A stretch of 10,314 nucleotides of DNA, from assembly GCA_031555955.1 (NCBI GenBank), contig JAVBTY010000090.1, positions 1 to 10,314 of the forward strand, given 5' to 3'. The stretch comes from Azoarcus sp031555955. GTDB taxonomy: Bacteria > Pseudomonadota > Gammaproteobacteria > Burkholderiales > Rhodocyclaceae. Positions 6,996 to 10,314 of the stretch are shown here, in pieces (within the stretch, counting starts at the first letter, position 1; every line of letters starts with the position of its first letter). The notes below the pieces were generated by a model, which was not told the DNA's origin, did not search any database, and worked only from the letters and a program-made list of their open reading frames with translations. Both the position numbers and the translations under genes were made by a program.

Positions 6996-7031
6996 GCAGC
7001 CGGACCGGCCCCGCAGAGCCGGTCCGGCTGC
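6996..7031. repeat. perfect 14-bp inverted repeat upstream of ubiX
   Basis: GCAGCCGGACCGGC at 6996-7009 is matched by its exact reverse complement at 7018-7031, with an 8-nt loop. It is 43 bp ahead of the ubiX ATG and 40 bp behind the T-tract of the nap terminator. No T-run follows directly on either strand, so it may be a leader hairpin or an operator rather than a terminator. A TATCAT at 6972-6977 resembles a -10 hexamer, but no good -35 is seen; if used, the repeat would lie in the ubiX leader RNA. Confidence 0.8.
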
Positions 7032-7074
7032 CTTGCAGATCGCCTGCCCATTTTTGCCAGTAAAGGCGCTTTTC

Positions 7075-7710
7075 ATGATTGTTACCGTCGCTTTCACCGG
7101 CGCGTCCGGAATGCCTTACGGCCTGCGTCTGGTGGAATGCCTGCTCGGCGCAGGCTGCCAGATCTGGCTGCTGTATTCGCAGGCCGCGCAGATTGTCGCG
7201 CGGCAGGAAACAGACTGGATCCTGCCGGGGCGGGCGGGGGATGCCGAGGCCGGGCTGACCGCCCGCTTTGGCGCGAAACAGGGGCAGTTGCGCGTGTTTG
7301 GCCGCGAAGAATGGTTCGCGCCGCCAGCATCCGGCTCGAATCCGCCGGACGCGATGGTGATCTGCCCCTGCTCCATGGCGACGCTGGCCGCAGTCGCGGC
7401 GGGGCTGGGACAGGATCTGATCGGACGTGCCGCCGATGTGGTGCTGAAGGAAGGCCGCAAGCTGATCCTGGTGCCGCGTGAAACGCCCTGTTCCACGATT
7501 CACCTGGAGAACATGCTCAGGCTGGCGCGGCTGGGTGTGTGCATCCTCCCGCCCAGTCCCGGGTTTTACCACCGCCCGCGCACGGTGCAGGACCTGGTTG
7601 ATTTTATCGTGGCCCGCATCCTTGACCAGCTTGGCGTACCGCATACCCTGATGCCGCGCTGGGGCGAGGAAGATGACAGCGGCGCGGGTGGCGGCATTCT
7701 GCACGCATAA
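7075..7710 (+). CDS. ubiX: UbiX, flavin prenyltransferase
   Basis: The 211-residue flavoprotein prenylates FMN with dimethylallyl phosphate to make the cofactor of the UbiD decarboxylase, needed for ubiquinone synthesis, in the cytoplasm. Family signatures are the N-terminal FTGASGMPYGLRL (7-19), ICPCSMATL (96-104), the DVVLKEGRKLILVPRETP segment (121-138), HLENMLRL (143-150) and FYHRPRT (164-170). The ATG at 7075 gives the usual N-terminus and has AAAGG at 7062-7066 ahead; an in-frame TTG at 7033 would add 14 unlikely residues. The C-terminal tail is glycine- and acid-rich. A UbiX-like aromatic acid decarboxylase partner (Pad1 name) is the same family. It is followed after 20 bp by the LON-domain gene, probably co-transcribed. 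Confidence 0.93.
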   Translation: MIVTVAFTGASGMPYGLRLVECLLGAGCQIWLLYSQAAQIVARQETDWILPGRAGDAEAGLTARFGAKQGQLRVFGREEWFAPPASGSNPPDAMVICPCSMATLAAVAAGLGQDLIGRAADVVLKEGRKLILVPRETPCSTIHLENMLRLARLGVCILPPSPGFYHRPRTVQDLVDFIVARILDQLGVPHTLMPRWGEEDDSGAGGGILHA

Positions 7711-7730
7711 AAACGGATGCCGTTGACGCC

Positions 7731-8330
7731 ATGGATACATCTCCTGCCTGCCTGCCCATTTTCCCGTTAAAAACCGTCCTTTTCCCCGGTGGTCTCCTTC
7801 CGCTGCGTGTGTTCGAGCCGCGTTACATGGATATGGCCAGCCGCTGCCTGCGCGATCAAAGCAGTTTCGGCGTCTGCCTGATTGACGATGCGGCCGGAGG
7901 GGACACGGCGGCGCTGCATCCCGTGGGCACCGAGGCGCGTATCGAAACATGGGATATGGATGAACCGGGCATTTTGTCCATCATCGTGCGTGGTGTCCGG
8001 CGCTTCCGCATCGAAAACCATGCGGCCGGGCACGCCAGCCTGCTCAGCGCCCAGGTGCGCTGGCTGGCCGAACCGGCTGCGGCGGCGGTGCCGGCGGCCC
8101 AGGTCAACCTGCTGCCGCTGCTGCGCACTATCGCAGCCGGGCAGGGGCGCGGCCTGCCCCCGCCGCATCGTTTCGATGATGCCGCCTGGGTCGGAGCGCG
8201 CTACGCCGAACTGCTGCCGGTGCCGCTGCTGGCGAAGCAGCGCCTGCTGGAGCTGGACGACATGCTGAGCCGCCTGGAAATCATCCAGCAGTACCTGCGC
8301 CAGCATGGACTGCTTGAAGGTGGGAGCTAA
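7731..8330 (+). CDS. LON substrate-binding domain protein without protease
   Basis: The 199-residue protein matches the N-terminal substrate-binding domain of Lon proteases (family with PF02190). Typical segments are LPIFPLKTVLFPGGLLPLRVFEPRYMDM near the start (shown here in parts: FPLKTVLFPGG, LRVFEPRY), FGVCLI (residues 44-49), VGTEARIETW and IVRGVRRFRI (about 85-94). There is no AAA+ ATPase or Ser-Lys protease domain, so it cannot act as Lon itself. Its role is unknown; related stand-alone proteins are common in proteobacteria. The ribosome site is weak. It follows ubiX by 20 bp, which suggests one transcript. Its last 50 bp overlap the vsr 3' end on the other strand. Confidence 0.88.
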   Translation: MDTSPACLPIFPLKTVLFPGGLLPLRVFEPRYMDMASRCLRDQSSFGVCLIDDAAGGDTAALHPVGTEARIETWDMDEPGILSIIVRGVRRFRIENHAAGHASLLSAQVRWLAEPAAAAVPAAQVNLLPLLRTIAAGQGRGLPPPHRFDDAAWVGARYAELLPVPLLAKQRLLELDDMLSRLEIIQQYLRQHGLLEGGS

Positions 8331-8784
8331 GCGGGTTTCCTTCCCGTATTTCCGCAGAATTTTCCCCACCGCGCAGCCATCCCTCCAGGCGGGCGGCGAC
8401 GTTTTCAGGGTCTTTCCCCGCGCCGCGCAGGGCGCATTCCCATACCACGGCCACGCGCCAGCCGGCTGCCAGCAGGGCGTCGCGGGCTTTCTGGTCGTTG
8501 GCGCGGTTGCGGCCGATCTTGTCGCGCCAGAACTCTTCGCGGGTGCCCGGCATGCGGAACAGCGGGCAGTCGTGGCCGTGCCAGAAGCAGCCATGTACGA
8601 AGATCACCGCACGGTAGCGCGGCAGGACGATGTCCGGCTTGCCCGGCAGGTTGCGGACATGCAGGCGGAAGCGGAAGCCCCGGCGGTGCAGCAGGCGGCG
8701 TACCGTGATTTCTGGCCGGGTGTTGCGCCCGCGTATGCCGGACATCATCCGGCTGCGGGTGGCGGCGTCGACGATATCCGCCAC
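8281..8784 (-). CDS. vsr: Vsr, very short patch repair endonuclease
   Basis: The 167-residue enzyme nicks 5' of the T in T:G mismatches formed when 5-methylcytosine in CCWGG deaminates. It aligns, from memory, without gaps to E. coli Vsr through the first 120 residues. Asp51 (PGKPD), His64, and the FW-H group Phe67/Trp68/His69 of HGCFWHGHDC match catalytic and intercalating positions, and Cys66, His71, Cys73 and Cys117 match the zinc ligands. The start is GTG at 8784, 4 nt after the methyltransferase stop, with no clear ribosome site, so translation is likely coupled. The protein is about 11 residues longer than the E. coli one, and this tail lies in the overlap with the LON gene. Confidence 0.95.
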   Translation of the reverse strand: MADIVDAATRSRMMSGIRGRNTRPEITVRRLLHRRGFRFRLHVRNLPGKPDIVLPRYRAVIFVHGCFWHGHDCPLFRMPGTREEFWRDKIGRNRANDQKARDALLAAGWRVAVVWECALRGAGKDPENVAARLEGWLRGGENSAEIREGNPLSSHLQAVHAGAGTAG

Positions 8785-8788
8785 GGGT

Positions 8789-10102
8789 TTACGCGAAAAG
8801 TGGGGCCTGGGCGACGCCGGTGCGCTCCCGTTCGGCCAGGGTCCGGATGTGCGGGGCCATGATGCGCGCGGCTTCCCGCATGACCGGCATGACGACGCTG
8901 TTGCCGAACTGGCGGTAGGCCTGGGTGTCGCTCACGGGAATCCTGAACGTATCGGGAAAGCCCATGAGCCGGGCGCATTCACGGGGAGTCAGGCGGCGGG
9001 GACGTTCACCGTCGGCCTGGCTGACGAGGATTTCCGAGCCGTCCTTGTAGTAGCGGGCCGAGAGGGTGCGCGTCACGCTATCCGCGCGGACGAGTCCGAA
9101 ACCGAAGCCGTTGCCGGCGGCGCGGTGTTTTTCCGCATAGGCGCGCAGGTATTCCCACAGGCGGGGGGTGAGTGTGTAGCGGTCCTGCACGCGCTGGAGG
9201 GCGTGGTCGAAAAAACGGCCTTCATCCCACGGCAGCACGGGTTCGCTGCCGTCTGTTTTGTGCAGGATGGCGCCAAGGCGGGGGCCTTCGGCGGGCAGGC
9301 GCAGATCGTCCCACGAAAAACCGGTCTGTTCGCGGAAGCCCGCGATGATGATCCGCTCGCGGTGCTGGGGCGTGAAGTGGCGGCCATCGATAACGCGGTA
9401 GTGCACGTCGTAGCCCAGTTCATCCCGCAAGGTCTGGAGGATGACGCTGAAGGTGTTGCCCCGGTCGTGCGACAGCAGGTTTTTGACGTTTTCCAGCAGG
9501 AAAGCCTTGGGGCGCCTGGCGGCAATGATGCGGGCCACGTCGAAAAACAGCGTCCCCTGGGTGGCGCATTCGAAGCCGTGCGGGCGGCCAAGCGAGTTTT
9601 TCTTGCTCACGCCCGCGATGCTGAAAGGCTGGCAGGGAAAGCCGCCGAGCAGCACATCGTGATCAGGCACGTCTCCGGCCGGAAAGGGCACGATGTCGCC
9701 CACGAAGGGATGATTGCCCGCATGGTTTTCGAGATAGGTTTTTTTCGAAAAGCTGTTCCATTCGCTCGTGAATACGCATTGCCCGCCGTGCGCCTCGAAG
9801 CCGAGGCGGATGCCGCCGATGCCGGCGAAAAGGTCGATGAAGCGGAAGCCGCCGTCCTCCTGCCCGGCACCGGGCGCGGGCTGGCGCAGCAGGTCGCGCA
9901 ATGCCGGTTCCAGCATGGCGGGGCAGGGCGTTTCGCCCTTTTCCCAGCGCCGTATGGTCTTGATGTCCCTGCCGACGTGGCGGGCGATCTCGTGCTGGGT
10001 ATATCTTTCGCGGGCCTGGCGGAGCAGGGTTATCGGGGGGGCGTGGAGCATTCCGGCTTCTTGGGGTGAGGTGGGGGACATTATGTCCGCTTTCCGTCCC
10101 AT
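8789..10102 (-). CDS. dcm: Dcm-type DNA (cytosine-5) methyltransferase with N-terminal HTH
   Basis: The 437-residue enzyme transfers a methyl group from SAM to C5 of cytosine. Motifs in order: I FIDLFAGIGGIRLGF (88-102), IV GGFPCQPFS with catalytic Cys157, VI ENVKN (204-208), VIII QHRERIIIAGF (246-256), IX RRLTPRECARLMGF (369-382) and X AYRQFGNSVVMPV (395-407). The strong resemblance to Dcm and M.EcoRII in the recognition region (GNGFGFG, RTLSARYYKDG) and the adjacent vsr suggest the target CCWGG; this is inference. Residues about 22-60 (YTQHEIARHVGRDIKTIRRWEKGE) look like a helix-turn-helix, which may control its own expression as in M.EcoRII and M.SsoII. The ATG at 10102 has no clear ribosome site; ATG at 10081 with GGAAAG ahead is a serious alternative (430 residues). 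Confidence 0.93.
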   Translation of the reverse strand: MGRKADIMSPTSPQEAGMLHAPPITLLRQARERYTQHEIARHVGRDIKTIRRWEKGETPCPAMLEPALRDLLRQPAPGAGQEDGGFRFIDLFAGIGGIRLGFEAHGGQCVFTSEWNSFSKKTYLENHAGNHPFVGDIVPFPAGDVPDHDVLLGGFPCQPFSIAGVSKKNSLGRPHGFECATQGTLFFDVARIIAARRPKAFLLENVKNLLSHDRGNTFSVILQTLRDELGYDVHYRVIDGRHFTPQHRERIIIAGFREQTGFSWDDLRLPAEGPRLGAILHKTDGSEPVLPWDEGRFFDHALQRVQDRYTLTPRLWEYLRAYAEKHRAAGNGFGFGLVRADSVTRTLSARYYKDGSEILVSQADGERPRRLTPRECARLMGFPDTFRIPVSDTQAYRQFGNSVVMPVMREAARIMAPHIRTLAERERTGVAQAPLFA

Positions 10103-10151
10103 TGAGAAACGGGCAGGAAGGCAGCTCGCCGTGCCGGTGGTGCGTTTGCGT

Positions 10152-10174
10152 GCCAGGTGATTTGCGCGCCTGGC
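10152..10174. promoter_or_regulatory. inverted repeat GCCAGG-N11-CCTGGC in the divergent intergenic region
   Basis: GCCAGG (10152-10157) and CCTGGC (10169-10174) form a symmetric site about 50 bp upstream of the methyltransferase ATG. Each arm contains a CCWGG sequence, the expected target of the neighbouring enzyme. It could be an operator of the enzyme's own HTH or a methylation-sensitive site. Directly after it, CCGCCGC (10174-10180) and GCGGCGG (10184-10190) form a short hairpin. CCWGG is common in this window, so chance is not excluded. Confidence 0.4.
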
Positions 10175-10190
10175 CGCCGCAGGGCGGCGG

Positions 10191-10206
10191 GATGGTTAGA
10201 TGGTTA
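10191..10206. repeat. tandem 8-bp direct repeat GATGGTTA
   Basis: GATGGTTA occurs twice without a gap (10191-10198 and 10199-10206). The second copy includes one of the possible start codons of the rightward gene, and TACAAT at 10205-10210 follows. It may be a binding element, or simply a short duplication. Confidence 0.5.
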
Positions 10207-10314
10207 CAATGACGGCCGCCATGATTCCGTCCGCCGCTTCCCCGTTTCCCCCGCCCGCAGACCTGTTCGCCGATGCCGCGCCGCCGCCCCGGCCCGCGCC
10301 GTTTCTGCCAATGT
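10200..10314 (+). CDS. N-terminal fragment of a divergent gene, product not identified
   Basis: An open frame runs from ATG at 10200 (others in frame at 10209 and 10221) past the right edge; an in-frame TAG lies just before. About 38 residues are seen. They are proline- and alanine-rich, with the segment PPADLFADAAPPPRP. A short DLFADAP-like N-terminus occurs, from memory, in AlkB-type dioxygenases, but this is far too little for a call. There is no strong ribosome site for any of the starts. The gene runs away from dcm, so the roughly 100 bp between them must carry promoters for both. Confidence 0.45.
   Translation, partial: MVTMTAAMIPSAASPFPPPADLFADAAPPPRPAPFLPM

Noticed and set aside
6948..7074. 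Small gene between the nap terminator and ubiX
   Set aside because: No start codon with a ribosome site and no reasonable open frame apart from the upstream extension of ubiX; the stretch is explained by terminator, hairpin and leader.
6724..7950. Minus-strand open frame spanning napC end, terminator and ubiX
   Set aside because: It crosses a clear operon terminator and two well-supported plus-strand genes, and its peptide has low-complexity, shadow-like composition.
7767..8594. Minus-strand open frame covering the LON gene and part of vsr
   Set aside because: It overlaps two genes with clear family motifs in other frames and shows no domain of its own.
8630..10069. Long plus-strand open frame opposite the methyltransferase
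   Set aside because: It is the antisense of dcm, with no recognisable domain; all methyltransferase motifs are on the minus strand in the correct order.
1..10314. CRISPR array, tRNA or rRNA genes
   Set aside because: No regularly spaced repeats and no cloverleaf or ribosomal RNA signature were seen on either strand.

Overview
The window comes from a GC-rich proteobacterial chromosome. The gene set and protein style suggest a facultatively anaerobic betaproteobacterium (Rhodocyclales or Burkholderiales), but that assignment is inference; only a nitrate-respiring Gram-negative is directly supported.

Layout. Positions 2-109 are the last 35 codons of an IS3-type transposase, followed by a 26-bp inverted repeat. 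About 550 bp without a convincing gene follows. It holds a perfect 12-bp inverted repeat (429-459) and a near-consensus FNR/Anr box (TTGACGATAATCAA, 595-608) just ahead of the main operon. Positions 668-6895 hold a complete periplasmic nitrate reductase operon in the order napF-D-A-G-H-B-C. NapF, NapD and the Tat-exported NapA are followed by the quinol-dehydrogenase pair NapG/NapH, the dihaem NapB and the membrane tetrahaem NapC. Several junctions overlap as ATGA (F/D, G/H, H/B), the A-G gap contains a 15-bp hairpin, and a strong intrinsic terminator closes the operon at 6917-6955.

Beyond the terminator, a second 14-bp hairpin precedes ubiX (flavin prenyltransferase), which is followed 20 bp later by a stand-alone LON substrate-binding-domain protein. 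On the minus strand, running toward these genes, lies a Dcm-type cytosine-5 methyltransferase with an N-terminal helix-turn-helix and, 4 bp after it, a Vsr mismatch endonuclease. The vsr 3' end overlaps the LON gene 3' end by 50 bp. A divergent gene begins at the right edge and is cut off.

How it works together. NapC and NapGH oxidise membrane quinol and pass electrons through NapB to the Mo-bis-MGD/[4Fe-4S] subunit NapA in the periplasm. NapD and NapF assist NapA maturation in the cytoplasm. The FNR-type box implies induction under low oxygen. UbiX makes the prenyl-FMN cofactor of UbiD in ubiquinone synthesis, which is related by quinone supply but transcriptionally separate. Dcm and Vsr form the classical pair that methylates CCWGG and repairs the T:G mismatches arising from 5-methylcytosine deamination; no restriction endonuclease is visible.

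The genes belong to known families. I found no clear previously undescribed system; the most unusual signals are non-coding structures and the arrangement of the dcm-vsr unit.
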